Positions 55,525 through 63,716 are shown, counted from the stretch's first letter. The stretch is DNA of 64,000 nt from Flavobacterium antarcticum DSM 19726 (GCF_000419685.1 NZ_ATTM01000001.1:558001-622000); one strand, 5' to 3'. The notes: generated by a model not told the origin, from the sequence alone. Numbers and translations: made by a program.

Positions 55525-56498
55525 AATGGTTTGCGTTTTAGCGCCAAATTAATTTCGTTATCTAACAAGTCGCCAAATTTTATTTGAGCATATTCAGCTT
55601 GTTGTGGGAAAATACTTTGTGGTGAAAGTCCCGGATTGGTATTGATTTCAATAAAATGCGGAACGCCATCCATGATGATGAATTCACTTCTAGAAAACCC
55701 CAACATTCCTAAAGCTTCGTACACTTTTTTAGCCATTACCACCACTTTTTCGGTAGTTGCAGCATCTAATCTTGCTGGCGTAATTTCTTCTGATTTGCCT
55801 AAATACTTCGCTTCGTAATCAAAGAAATCATTCTCTGAAACGATTTCGGTAAGTCCTAAAACTTTCGTTTCTCCGTTTAAATTTAAAACGCCTACAGAAA
55901 CTTCAGTTCCTTTTAAATACGATTCAATTAAAATATCGCTGTCTTCGGCGAAAGCAAATTCCAATGCTTTTTCGAAATCTTCCAATTTGTTTACTTTCGA
56001 AACACCTAAACTACTTCCAGATTGATTGGGTTTCACAAAAAAGGGCAAACCTAATTCTGCAACTACTTCATCTGCTGAAATCGACATTCCTTTGGTCAAA
56101 TAAATCGATTTTGCCTTTGGAATATTGAATTTTGAAAGTACGGATAAAGTATCTCTTTTGTTGAAAGTCAATGCGGATTGGTAGAAATTACAGCCTGTGT
56201 AAGGAATTTCTAACAATTCCCAGTACGCTTGCAAATGTCCGTCTTCGCCAGGGGTGCCGTGAATGGTGTTGATAATTGCATCGAATTTGGTCTTGATTCC
56301 GTTTTCGGTAAACGAAAAATCCGACTTATCGATGTTGCATTTTTCGGCATTTACAACGGCAAACCAACCTTCTGGCAAAACATGAATTTCATACGTTTTG
56401 TATTTGGAGGCATCCAAGTTTTTTAAAATCAATTGGCCACTTCGAAGCGAAATCACAGATTCGTCCGAATATCCACCCATTACAACAGCTATGTTCAT
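55512..56498 (-). CDS. ddl: D-alanine--D-alanine ligase
   Basis: An ATP-grasp ligase for peptidoglycan precursor synthesis, 328 residues: VVMGGYSDESVISLRSG, HGTPGEDGHLQ, PFFVKPNQSGSSLGVSKV, ILIESYLKGTEVSVGV and the metal-site HFIEINTNPGLSPQS. It is divergent from the PASTA gene and translationally coupled to coaD. Confidence 0.96.
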   Translation of the reverse strand: MNIAVVMGGYSDESVISLRSGQLILKNLDASKYKTYEIHVLPEGWFAVVNAEKCNIDKSDFSFTENGIKTKFDAIINTIHGTPGEDGHLQAYWELLEIPYTGCNFYQSALTFNKRDTLSVLSKFNIPKAKSIYLTKGMSISADEVVAELGLPFFVKPNQSGSSLGVSKVNKLEDFEKALEFAFAEDSDILIESYLKGTEVSVGVLNLNGETKVLGLTEIVSENDFFDYEAKYLGKSEEITPARLDAATTEKVVVMAKKVYEALGMLGFSRSEFIIMDGVPHFIEINTNPGLSPQSIFPQQAEYAQIKFGDLLDNEINLALKRKPLWKK

Positions 56499-56521
56499 AG
56501 TTTTAAGTACATTTTATAGGA

Positions 56522-56529
56522 CAAAAATA
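56522..56529 (-). promoter_or_regulatory. Candidate -7 box of ddl-coaD
   Basis: Minus strand TATTTTTG, 24 bases before the ddl start. Confidence 0.4.
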
Positions 56530-56567
56530 TCATTAATTATTGAAACGAAAAACCTTTAGTATTTTTA

Positions 56568-56575
56568 TATCTTTG
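56568..56575 (+). promoter_or_regulatory. Candidate -7 box of the PASTA-rluD unit
   Basis: TATCTTTG, 18 bases before the ATG; a TTG lies 25 bases upstream (56540-56542). Confidence 0.45.
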
Positions 56576-56592
56576 CAACAAATAAAATAAAT

Positions 56593-57204
56593 ATGAGTTT
56601 ACGAAAATTTCTGACGAGCAAAACGTTTTTTATACAACTTGCGATTGCCCTTGGAATAATTATAGTACTGGTTTTTGTGATGATGAAGTGGTTGAGTTTT
56701 ACCACGAATCATGGAGAAGAAGTTACCGTTCCTAACTTGAGCAAATTGTCGGTGGAAGTAGCAGAAGAGAAGCTGAACGCCCTTGATTTAGAATATGTGT
56801 TGCTTGATACTACCGAATATCAGAACGATTTCCCCAAATTTTCAGTCGTAAAACAAGACCCAATTGCAGGGTCTAAAGTAAAAGAAGGTCGGAAGATTTA
56901 CATTAAAATCAATTCAGATTCCTACCGAGATATTTTAATGCCCAATTTAATTGAGCAAACGTTGCGTCAAGCTGAACCAACTTTAAAAGCATTGGGATTA
57001 GAAATGGGCACAAAAACCTATAAACCCTACTTAGGTAAAGACATGGTTTTAGAAATGCGTTACAAAGGAAAACTGATTAAAGCTGGAGATAAAATACCAA
57101 AATCTTCTAAAATCGATTTGGTTTTAGGCGATGGAAAAGTTGGTTTTGAAGAAGAAGTTGAGCCAGTTGTTGCGCCAACAAATGATTTGGACGAAGAATT
57201 TTAA
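56593..57204 (+). CDS. PASTA domain membrane protein
   Basis: A 203-residue protein with one N-terminal membrane helix (about 12-32) and two PASTA domains (VTVPNLSKLSVEVAEEKLNA; ILMPNLIEQTLRQAEPTLKA), ending in an acidic tail. PASTA domains bind peptidoglycan fragments. There is no kinase or penicillin-binding domain. It sits next to ddl, which supports a cell-wall link. Its stop overlaps the rluD start by one base. Confidence 0.9.
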   Translation: MSLRKFLTSKTFFIQLAIALGIIIVLVFVMMKWLSFTTNHGEEVTVPNLSKLSVEVAEEKLNALDLEYVLLDTTEYQNDFPKFSVVKQDPIAGSKVKEGRKIYIKINSDSYRDILMPNLIEQTLRQAEPTLKALGLEMGTKTYKPYLGKDMVLEMRYKGKLIKAGDKIPKSSKIDLVLGDGKVGFEEEVEPVVAPTNDLDEEF

Positions 57205-58253
57205 TGATGACAGAAGAACATACACCCGAAATAGAATTAGATGACGATTTATTTGAACATTTTAGATTTGAAGTTCCCAAAGGACAAGAGTTCTTGCGAA
57301 TTGACAAATATTTGATGCACATGTTGCCGAATTCGACCCGAAATAAAATTCAGAATGCAGCTACGAACGGCAATATCTATGTGAATGATGTTCCCGTAAA
57401 GTCGAATTACAAAGTAAAACCTTTTGATGTAGTCCGTATTTTATTGTCGCATCCGCCTTTTGAAAACCGAGTAGATCCAGAAAATATTCCTTTAAATATT
57501 GTTTACGAAGACGACACTTTATTGTTGGTCAACAAAGAACCAGGAATGGTGGTACATCCCGGACACGGAAATTATACCGGCACTTTAGTGAATGCCTTGG
57601 CGTATCATTTTGAGAATTTGCCAATGAACAGCAGCGAACGACCAGGATTGGTACACCGAATTGATAAAGATACATCTGGACTTTTGGTAATTGCAAAAAC
57701 TGAAGCTGCAATGACGCATTTGGCCAAACAATTTGAAGCGAAAACTTCCGAAAGAGAATACATCGCGCTTGTTTGGGGAAATGTCAAAGAAGACCAAGGA
57801 ACGATTGAAGGAAATATTGCCAGACACGTCAAAGACAGAATGCAAATGGCTGTTTTTGCCGACGAAGAAATAGGAAAACCAGCGGTTACACATTATAAAG
57901 TATTAGAGCGTTTTGGATATGTAACTTTGATTTCGTGCCAATTAGAAACGGGTCGAACACACCAAATTCGGGTGCATTTGAAACACATTGGTCACACGTT
58001 GTTTAACGACGAACGATACGGTGGTCATTTGATTTTAAAAGGAACGACGTTTACGAAATACAAACAGTTTATTGATAATTGTTTTAAAGCTTTGCCAAGA
58101 CAAGCCCTTCACGCCAAGACGTTAGGTTTTATCCATCCTACGACCGGAGAAATGAAACGTTTTGACACCGATTTGCCACAAGATATGCAAGACGTCATTG
58201 AGAGATGGCGCAATTACTCGAAGTCACATTCAACTGACGAAGACGAAGATTAA
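57204..58253 (+). CDS. rluD: 23S rRNA pseudouridine synthase (RluD-like)
   Basis: An RluA-family synthase of 349 residues: an N-terminal S4 RNA-binding domain (LRIDKYLMHMLPNSTRNKIQ), then the catalytic PGLVHRIDKDTSGLLVIAKT with the essential Asp, and ETGRTHQIRVHLKHIGH. It has an acidic N-terminal extension. An ATG at 57207 is an equally good start. It ends 6 bases before a terminator whose hairpin recurs upstream of both guaA copies. Confidence 0.92.
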   Translation: MMTEEHTPEIELDDDLFEHFRFEVPKGQEFLRIDKYLMHMLPNSTRNKIQNAATNGNIYVNDVPVKSNYKVKPFDVVRILLSHPPFENRVDPENIPLNIVYEDDTLLLVNKEPGMVVHPGHGNYTGTLVNALAYHFENLPMNSSERPGLVHRIDKDTSGLLVIAKTEAAMTHLAKQFEAKTSEREYIALVWGNVKEDQGTIEGNIARHVKDRMQMAVFADEEIGKPAVTHYKVLERFGYVTLISCQLETGRTHQIRVHLKHIGHTLFNDERYGGHLILKGTTFTKYKQFIDNCFKALPRQALHAKTLGFIHPTTGEMKRFDTDLPQDMQDVIERWRNYSKSHSTDEDED

Positions 58254-58258
58254 ATAGC

Positions 58259-58290
58259 AAATGCCTTGATGAAAATTAAGGCATTTTTTT
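58259..58290 (+). terminator. Terminator after rluD
   Basis: Stem AATGCCTT (58260-58267) with AAGGCATT (58278-58285), then a T-run. It is almost identical to the hairpins at 62118 and 63717. Confidence 0.85.
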
Positions 58291-58303
58291 TATGAATTCA
58301 AAA

Positions 58304-58675
58304 TTATTTTTCAGAGAGTTGATAATTGTTGATAAGAACTGATGCAGAAATTTCAAGTTTTTTTTCTAGTTCTCTAATCATGTCTACAGTCAACCGTTTC
58401 TTTTTGTTGAGAATTTCGGATACTCTACTTTTTCCTCCTAATATTCCTACCAAATCTTGTTGGCGTATATTCAGTTCCTCCATTCTTATTTTTATGGCTT
58501 CAATTGGGTCTGGAGCTTCAATTGGATAATGATCATTTTCGTAATTTTCAATCAGCAATGATAGAATTTCTGCTTCGTCACCTTCTTTAGTATCTACGGC
58601 TGCGTCAAAAATTTCTTCAAGACGACTTAATGCATTGCGGTAATCAAGTTCAGATTTTATAGGTTTAATTTCCAT
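58304..58675 (-). CDS. higA: HigA-type antitoxin (XRE family)
   Basis: A 123-residue protein with a helix-turn-helix (LNIRQQDLVGILGGKSRVSEIL with NKKKRLTVDMIREL) in its C-terminal half and an acidic N-terminal half (YENDHYPIEAPDPIEAIK) typical of HigA partners of the HigB superfamily. It lies 10 bases downstream of the toxin gene, in the toxin-first order characteristic of higBA. It should neutralise HigB and repress the operon. Confidence 0.88.
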   Translation of the reverse strand: MEIKPIKSELDYRNALSRLEEIFDAAVDTKEGDEAEILSLLIENYENDHYPIEAPDPIEAIKIRMEELNIRQQDLVGILGGKSRVSEILNKKKRLTVDMIRELEKKLEISASVLINNYQLSEK

Positions 58676-58685
58676 AATAGTTCAT

Positions 58686-58982
58686 TTAGATTGTGTTTGC
58701 ATTTATTTTATCATATTCTGAATGCGTTCCGATAAAGCGAATAAATGCCCATTGTTTCTCATAATTGAATTTCACAACCAATCGATATGAATTGCCTTTA
58801 ATATTGAAAACGACTCTACTGTCTTTTAAAATACTTGCATTTGCATACGTCTTTTTTACATCGTTTGGGGAAAACCATTTGGCTGTTTTAGCAGTGTCGT
58901 ACCAAGTTTTCAGATACTGCTCTGCATCTTCATGTATATCCCAAAATTCGCGAAGTGTGCTTTTTGAAATGATTCTTTTCAT
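58686..58982 (-). CDS. higB: HigB-type toxin
   Basis: A 98-residue RelE-like toxin of the HigB_toxin family: KSTLREFWDIHEDAEQYLKTWY, the central NIKGNSYRLVVKFNYEKQ strand block and FIRFIGTHSEYDKI. Such proteins are ribosome-dependent mRNA endonucleases. It heads the higBA operon in the accessory region after rluD. An inverted repeat overlies the promoter. Confidence 0.88.
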   Translation of the reverse strand: MKRIISKSTLREFWDIHEDAEQYLKTWYDTAKTAKWFSPNDVKKTYANASILKDSRVVFNIKGNSYRLVVKFNYEKQWAFIRFIGTHSEYDKINANTI

Positions 58983-58998
58983 GGCTTCAATTAATAAA

Positions 58999-59030
58999 CA
59001 AATATACAGAAAGTTCTCTAATATAGAACT
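58999..59030 (-). promoter_or_regulatory. higBA promoter with inverted repeat (candidate HigA operator)
   Basis: Minus strand 59006-58999 reads TATATTTG. Just upstream lies the inverted repeat AGTTCT-N7-AGAACT (59012-59030), well placed for autorepression by HigA. Confidence 0.6.
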
Positions 59031-59064
59031 ATTTTTTAATAATTTTTTTTTATAGATTATTTTT

Positions 59065-60462
59065 TTATTTAGACTTTAAATTCAGCCCATCAGAAACATG
59101 CAATCTTCTGAAAACAAATCCTGTTAAAATGGTAAGAATTCCAACGGTTAGAAACGTAAGACGAAAAGCATTATGGGTTTCGTTGTGAATCAGTGCTGCA
59201 TTATTTTCAAATAGTTTCAATATGATCAGTCCAAATGCAATTCCAAATCCTACTGCTAACTGTTGGTTTACCGACACTAAAGAGTTTCCGCTGCTGGTTT
59301 GGAAGTTACGTAAATCGGCAATTGAAATGGCATTCATAGAGGTGAATTGAATGGAATTGAAAAATCCTAATGTAGCAATTATCGGAATAAACCAAAGCAA
59401 AGAGGTGTGAATGTCGGGAATTGCAAGGCAGCAAATTAATGTTCCAATGATGAATGTGTTTACCATCAAAGTTCTTTTATAACCAAATTTATCTAGAATT
59501 TTAATGACGTACGATTTTGCAAACATTGCAGTAAGTGCCATTGGAGCGATCATCCATCCGGATGTTACTGCCGATTGTTTAAACGCAATCTGAATCATCA
59601 AAGGCAATAATAACGGAACAGCACTAATTCCTAACCTAGTGGCAAGATTCCCTACAATGCCTACGCGAAATGTTCTTACTTGAAACAGGTTCAAAGGGAA
59701 AATAGGATTCTTGCCTTTTCGTGCATGCTTGTAATAATAGTAGAGAAAAAGGAAACCCAAAATGAAAATGATTAGAACAGGTGTGATATTCTTTGTGTTC
59801 CCAAACAGTTCTAGTGCGATCGAAAGTAAAAGTGAGGCACCTGCAAAAATAAAAAAGCCTTTTAAATCGAAATCTACCTCTTTAGAAGTATAATTGGGCA
59901 TGTATTTAATTCCTAAAATTATTCCGACGAGGCCAATAGGAATATTTATGAGAAAAATCCAATGCCACGATAAATAATCGACCAAATAACCTCCCACCAA
60001 CGGTCCTAAAACGGGTCCAATTAATGCAGGTACAATAGCGAAGTTCATTGCTTTTACCAATTCGTTTCGGTCAAAAGTCTTTATTAAGGCTAATTTTCCA
60101 ACAGGCGTCATCAAGCTTCCTCCAATTCCTTGAATCACTCTTGAAATTACAAGTTGCGTAAGATTTTCAGAACCTGCACAAAATAAGGAACCCAAACTAA
60201 AAAGTATTATGGCAATAATGAATGTTTTCTTTGTGCCAAATCGGTCTGCCAAAAATCCACTAGCAGGCATAAAAACAGCCAAAGTTAACACATAACTGAT
60301 AATTGCATTTTGCATGTTCAGTGGCGACTCATTTAAATCTTTTGCAATGGAAGGTAAGGAAGTGTTCAGAATCGTAGAATCCAGCATCTGCATAAAAATG
60401 GCAGTGGCTAAAATTAAGGGCAACACTTTTTTTGTGGTTTCTAAAGTCTGTGTTTTTGGCAT
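59065..60462 (-). CDS. MFS drug exporter, DHA2 family (MdtD-like)
   Basis: A 465-residue transporter with about 14 hydrophobic helices. The N-terminus FMQMLDSTILNTSLPSIAKD, SYVLTLAVFMPASGFLADRF (motif A region), RVIQGIGGSLMTPVGKLAL and SWHWIFLINIPIGL closely follow E. coli MdtD. Probably a proton-coupled efflux pump; the substrate is unknown. No membrane-fusion or outer-membrane partner is encoded nearby. Confidence 0.9.
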   Translation of the reverse strand: MPKTQTLETTKKVLPLILATAIFMQMLDSTILNTSLPSIAKDLNESPLNMQNAIISYVLTLAVFMPASGFLADRFGTKKTFIIAIILFSLGSLFCAGSENLTQLVISRVIQGIGGSLMTPVGKLALIKTFDRNELVKAMNFAIVPALIGPVLGPLVGGYLVDYLSWHWIFLINIPIGLVGIILGIKYMPNYTSKEVDFDLKGFFIFAGASLLLSIALELFGNTKNITPVLIIFILGFLFLYYYYKHARKGKNPIFPLNLFQVRTFRVGIVGNLATRLGISAVPLLLPLMIQIAFKQSAVTSGWMIAPMALTAMFAKSYVIKILDKFGYKRTLMVNTFIIGTLICCLAIPDIHTSLLWFIPIIATLGFFNSIQFTSMNAISIADLRNFQTSSGNSLVSVNQQLAVGFGIAFGLIILKLFENNAALIHNETHNAFRLTFLTVGILTILTGFVFRRLHVSDGLNLKSK

Positions 60463-60608
60463 AGGATAAAATTAAAAAAAGTCTTGTCAAGTTTTAGAAT
60501 ATTATCAATTAATTAAGTGTTGTTTTGAATTTAGAAATTGCATCATATAATTGAAAAAGGTGTTTTTAAAAGATTTCTATTGAGGCCTGAGGTAAGAATT
60601 CTACGCTC

Positions 60609-60630
60609 CCGCACGAATCCTTTCGCGTGG
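60609..60630 (-). repeat. REP-like palindrome, left of the transposase
   Basis: A 22-base GC-rich imperfect palindrome. Its reverse complement matches the right-hand element at 61253-61274 at 20 of 22 positions. It lies 5 bases beyond the transposase stop codon. Confidence 0.75.
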
Positions 60631-60635
60631 TTACA

Positions 60636-61202
60636 CTACAATTTAAAATATTGAAAAACACAAACATCATCGAGCAATCCTTTCACTCCAGAGTAATCCG
60701 AGGCACTGCTGTATTTGTAATCTTCGGGTCTAAATACAATACCTTCCTTAACGGGATTATTGTGTATGTAATCAATTTTTTGTTGAATCACTTCATTACT
60801 CCATAATTCTATAGGCTTATTATCATGACGCCAAAATTGATAGTTAGTTGTATTGCTCGTTTTTTCTGCTTCTTTTTTAAAAGCAGTTACTAAAAATTCT
60901 TTTCTACTTTCTTTTGGATTTTCTGCAATGGCTTTAGTGATACTTCTGCTTGTAAAACGCTTAAAGTCGCCTAATATAAGTTCGGGATTTTGGGAATCTA
61001 AACTTCTAAAAATTAAATGTACGTGATTGGTCATGATACACCAAGCATGAATTTCCATTGCTTTCTTCTTCTGACAGAACTCTAGACTTTCTAAAATTAA
61101 GTCTTTGTATTCATTTCTTGTAAATACATCAAGCCAGTTGATTACAGCAAAACTTACAAAATAGAGTCCTTTTGGATGGTGAAATTTATAATTTCTACTC
61201 AT
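60636..61202 (-). CDS. REP-associated tyrosine transposase (RAYT)
   Basis: A 188-residue Y1-type single-strand transposase. The HUH motif is MTNHVHLIF, with WCI before it. The catalytic-tyrosine region is DYIHNNPVKEGIVFRPEDYKYSSA. The length and the HNNPV motif are those of RAYTs rather than of classical IS200 TnpA. It is flanked by inverted REP-like palindromes (60609-60630 and 61253-61274), the usual arrangement for these domesticated transposases that spread REP elements. Confidence 0.92.
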   Translation of the reverse strand: MSRNYKFHHPKGLYFVSFAVINWLDVFTRNEYKDLILESLEFCQKKKAMEIHAWCIMTNHVHLIFRSLDSQNPELILGDFKRFTSRSITKAIAENPKESRKEFLVTAFKKEAEKTSNTTNYQFWRHDNKPIELWSNEVIQQKIDYIHNNPVKEGIVFRPEDYKYSSASDYSGVKGLLDDVCVFQYFKL

Positions 61203-61252
61203 TTTGTTTTTATTGCTAATTTAGAGAAAATAGTGATGTGAATATGACAGAG

Positions 61253-61282
61253 CCACGCGAAGGGATTCGCGCGGTAGCGGGG
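61253..61282 (+). repeat. REP-like palindrome, right of the transposase
   Basis: CCACGCGAA and TTCGCGCGG flank a 4-base centre (61253-61274), followed by GTAG and a GGGG tail (to 61282). A GTAG tetranucleotide is the usual REP recognition mark. Confidence 0.75.
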
Positions 61283-61284
61283 TA

Positions 61285-61440
61285 ATAAAAATCACACGAT
61301 CTGATTTAGGTGCTGGAGTTTCTATTTATTCTGGAATTTTTAACTGTACTTTATACAATAAAGACAACCCTTCAGAATTGATATATATAACCGAAGGAAG
61401 ATTTGATATTAATTCACTAACACTAAATCAAAATAATTAA
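61285..61440 (+). pseudogene. Orphan C-terminal coding fragment 1
   Basis: About 50 codons open in one frame, without a start and ending at TAA 61438-61440. They begin right after the REP element. The reading is ITRSDLGAGVSIYSGIFNCT, later YITEGRFDINS. The SG-F-x-x-x-L ... EGRFDI pattern resembles the last strands of small secreted beta-barrel proteins of flavobacteria (DUF6252-like), but this is weak. It appears to be the 3' remnant of a gene cut off by rearrangement. Confidence 0.5.
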
Positions 61441-61495
61441 AACAATACAAATAATTAATCATTCACTTTTAAAAAATAAAAAAAATTAAATTATT

Positions 61496-62098
61496 ATGAA
61501 AATTATATCATTAGTATTTTTACTATCTATTAGCATGTTAACAGCTCAAACAATTAAACCAATTTCAGACGCTATAACTGATAGTATGCTTTTAGATAAT
61601 GTCTATTATAAAGACACTAACAATACACTTGCTAATTGTGTAGGAACTTGGGAATACAATAACGGAACTGATTATTTTAAGGTAACCTTTACATTAATTG
61701 TGAAAGAACTTGAATATACAAATGGGACTAAAAAACAATATTTTGACCGTCTAAAAGCAAAATATATTTATAAGAAAAATGGAGTTGTTATTTACGATAA
61801 TTATGGGCAATTGTATTTGGCTCCAAATACTGTTAATACCAAACCCAGTGATTTAGGTAGTGCATTTACAAAGAATTCAGAAATTTATTTCACTTATACT
61901 GAGCCCTCATTTGTAGATTGTCACAGGAGAAAAGTAGGAGATTTGACTATTAAAAGATTAACGGGATTGCCTGGAAAAATGTCTTGGTTAAGAACAACAG
62001 CAACTACTTATTTTGATAATAGTTATTGTGGCGATATACACCCTGATAATTCAGAGTTTCTTATTCCAGCAAATATGATTTTAACTAAAATCAATTAA
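61496..62098 (+). CDS. DUF6705-like secreted protein, copy A
   Basis: A 200-residue protein with a signal peptide (ends LTAQT). The N-terminal pattern LLDNVYYKDTNNTLANCVGTW is followed by EYNNGTDYFKVTF and many beta strands. Paired cysteines (DCHRRK, YCGD) and the end IPANMILTKIN complete it. I associate it with flavobacterial DUF6705, function unknown. Its body is only about one-third identical to the copy at 63089 (estimate by eye), yet the last 11 codons and all downstream DNA are nearly identical. Confidence 0.7.
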   Translation: MKIISLVFLLSISMLTAQTIKPISDAITDSMLLDNVYYKDTNNTLANCVGTWEYNNGTDYFKVTFTLIVKELEYTNGTKKQYFDRLKAKYIYKKNGVVIYDNYGQLYLAPNTVNTKPSDLGSAFTKNSEIYFTYTEPSFVDCHRRKVGDLTIKRLTGLPGKMSWLRTTATTYFDNSYCGDIHPDNSEFLIPANMILTKIN

Positions 62099-62117
62099 TT
62101 AGTATAATTAATATATT

Positions 62118-62149
62118 AAATGCCTTGATGAAAATCAAGGCATTTTTTT
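62118..62149 (+). terminator. Terminator between DUF6705-like copy A and guaA copy A
   Basis: A perfect 12-bp stem (62118-62129 with 62134-62145), GAAA loop and T-run. Confidence 0.88.
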
Positions 62150-62196
62150 ATTACCAAAACTTTCTAAAACCAATTTCAAATTCCAAATATAAAAGT

Positions 62197-62204
62197 TATT
62201 TTTG
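62197..62204 (+). promoter_or_regulatory. -7 box at the guaA copy A start
   Basis: TATTTTTG ends 3 bases before the ATG at 62208, so the transcript would have almost no 5' leader. The same box precedes copy B. Confidence 0.5.
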
Positions 62205-62207
62205 CAC

Positions 62208-62912
62208 ATGCAACGCAACGTACTTATTTTAGATTTCGGCTCGCAATACACACAACTTATTGCCCGACGCGTTCGCGAATTACATATATTCTGCGAAATT
62301 TTTCCTTATAATAAATTTCCAACAGACTTATCGTCTTACAAAGCAGTGATTTTGTCGGGTAGTCCTTTTTCGGTTCGTGCCGAAGACGCTCCGCATCCTG
62401 ACTTGTCGCAAATTCGAGGTAAAATGCCACTTCTGGCTGTTTGTTATGGTGCTCAATATTTGGCACATTTCAGCGGCGGATTGGTTGCTCCATCGGATAC
62501 GAGAGAATACGGAAGAGCAAACTTATCTTTCATAAAAGAAGGAGAAGTTTTCTTTGAAGGTGTTTCTTTAAATTCGCAAGTGTGGATGAGTCATTCGGAT
62601 ACGGTAAAAACGCTTCCTACGAACGGAGTGAAATTAGCAAGTACTCATGACGTAGAAAATGCAGCTTACAAAATTGAAGGCGAAACGACTTACGCGATTC
62701 AATTTCACCCTGAGGTATATCATTCAACAGATGGAAGTAAAATTTTAGAAAACTTTTTAGTGAAAATAGCTGAAGTTCCTCAAAACTTCACACCGAATGC
62801 TTTCGCTGAAGAAATGATTGCGGAACTGAAGGAAAAAATCGGTAATGATAAAGTTGTTTTAGGACTTTCAGGTGGTGTAGATTCTACAGTAGCTGCGAAG
62901 ATAATGTTATAA
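62208..62912 (+). pseudogene. guaA: guaA copy A, truncated GMP synthase
   Basis: The 5' part of GMP synthase: a complete glutamine amidotransferase domain ([19 protein letters not shown]; nucleophile [21 protein letters not shown]), then the start of the ATP-pyrophosphatase domain. The protein stops at residue 234, just after the PP-loop [14 protein letters not shown], where an intact enzyme has about 275 more residues. A TTG at 62202 is in frame, but the family starts at the ATG. It could yield a free amidotransferase domain, but cannot make GMP alone. It differs from copy B at Arg3, His26 and Lys36. Confidence 0.88.
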
Positions 62913-63076
62913 CTAAGTCGCAAAATGAATGCAATAACAATTGTACTGATTCAGAATACGATTCTTTACTTGAGTCTAATTTCATACAATGGTTAATAGA
63001 GCAAAATAGTGGTTTTAATTATTATAAAGGAACTCTAAATCCAGATGGTACTTATAATTGGGTAAAAATTATTTAA
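62897..63076 (+). pseudogene. Orphan C-terminal coding fragment 2
   Basis: From the breakpoint in guaA copy A, a different frame is open to TAA at 63074-63076. It reads [20 protein letters not shown], then NFIQWLIEQNSGFNYYKG and PDGTYNWVKII. There is no start codon at its left edge, so it is the 3' end of another gene joined to guaA around 62890-62903. Family not recognised. It ends 12 bases before the DUF6705-like copy B. Confidence 0.55.
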
Positions 63077-63088
63077 AAAAAAACGAAA

Positions 63089-63697
63089 ATGAAAAAATTT
63101 ATACCAATAGTAATAGTTCTTATTTCAAATACAGTAATTGGTCAAACAGAAATTCCACTTAAAGATTATTTTAAATCCAATAATATGTATATTGATAATG
63201 TTTATTTTAAAGATGTAGACAATAGTTTAGGCAAATTTACTGGTATTTGGGAATATAATAGCGGACCTTATTATTTGAAACTTATAATGACAAAATTGAT
63301 TAAAGTTGACTATACATCTCCAAAAGGTACTAGACAATATAGAGATATATTAGTAGGAAATTATATTTATAAGTATAATGGTGTAATCGTTTACAATACA
63401 ATTCCTATTGATAATTTAAATCTTGATACTCGATTAAACTACATTGATGGGCACGATGTAAAAGATTTAAATACAGTGAATCTTCATTATAATGAGCCTT
63501 CTACTACAAGTTGTTCAAGAACCAAAAGAGCAAAAATAAATCTAACATATTTACTCACACTTGCTTCACAACCTAAAAAAATGAAATGGGAAAGAATCGA
63601 TTGGCGAGAAATACAAGGTATTGGTTGTGCAACTGATGATTATGATACTAGCAGTTTTAAAATTCCAGCAAATTTGATTTTAACTAAAATCAATTAA
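63089..63697 (+). CDS. DUF6705-like secreted protein, copy B
   Basis: A 202-residue paralogue of the protein at 61496, with a signal peptide (ends VIGQT), YIDNVYFKDVDNSLGKFTGIW, EYNSGPYYLKL, a cysteine pair region (SCSRTKR, GCATDD) and the same end IPANLILTKIN. The function is unknown. It again lies directly upstream of a terminator and guaA. Confidence 0.7.
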   Translation: MKKFIPIVIVLISNTVIGQTEIPLKDYFKSNNMYIDNVYFKDVDNSLGKFTGIWEYNSGPYYLKLIMTKLIKVDYTSPKGTRQYRDILVGNYIYKYNGVIVYNTIPIDNLNLDTRLNYIDGHDVKDLNTVNLHYNEPSTTSCSRTKRAKINLTYLLTLASQPKKMKWERIDWREIQGIGCATDDYDTSSFKIPANLILTKIN

Positions 63698-63716
63698 TTA
63701 GCATAATTAATATATT

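Noticed and set aside
57585..57893. 102-residue minus-strand ORF within rluD
   Set aside because: Antisense to the catalytic core of rluD; no independent support.
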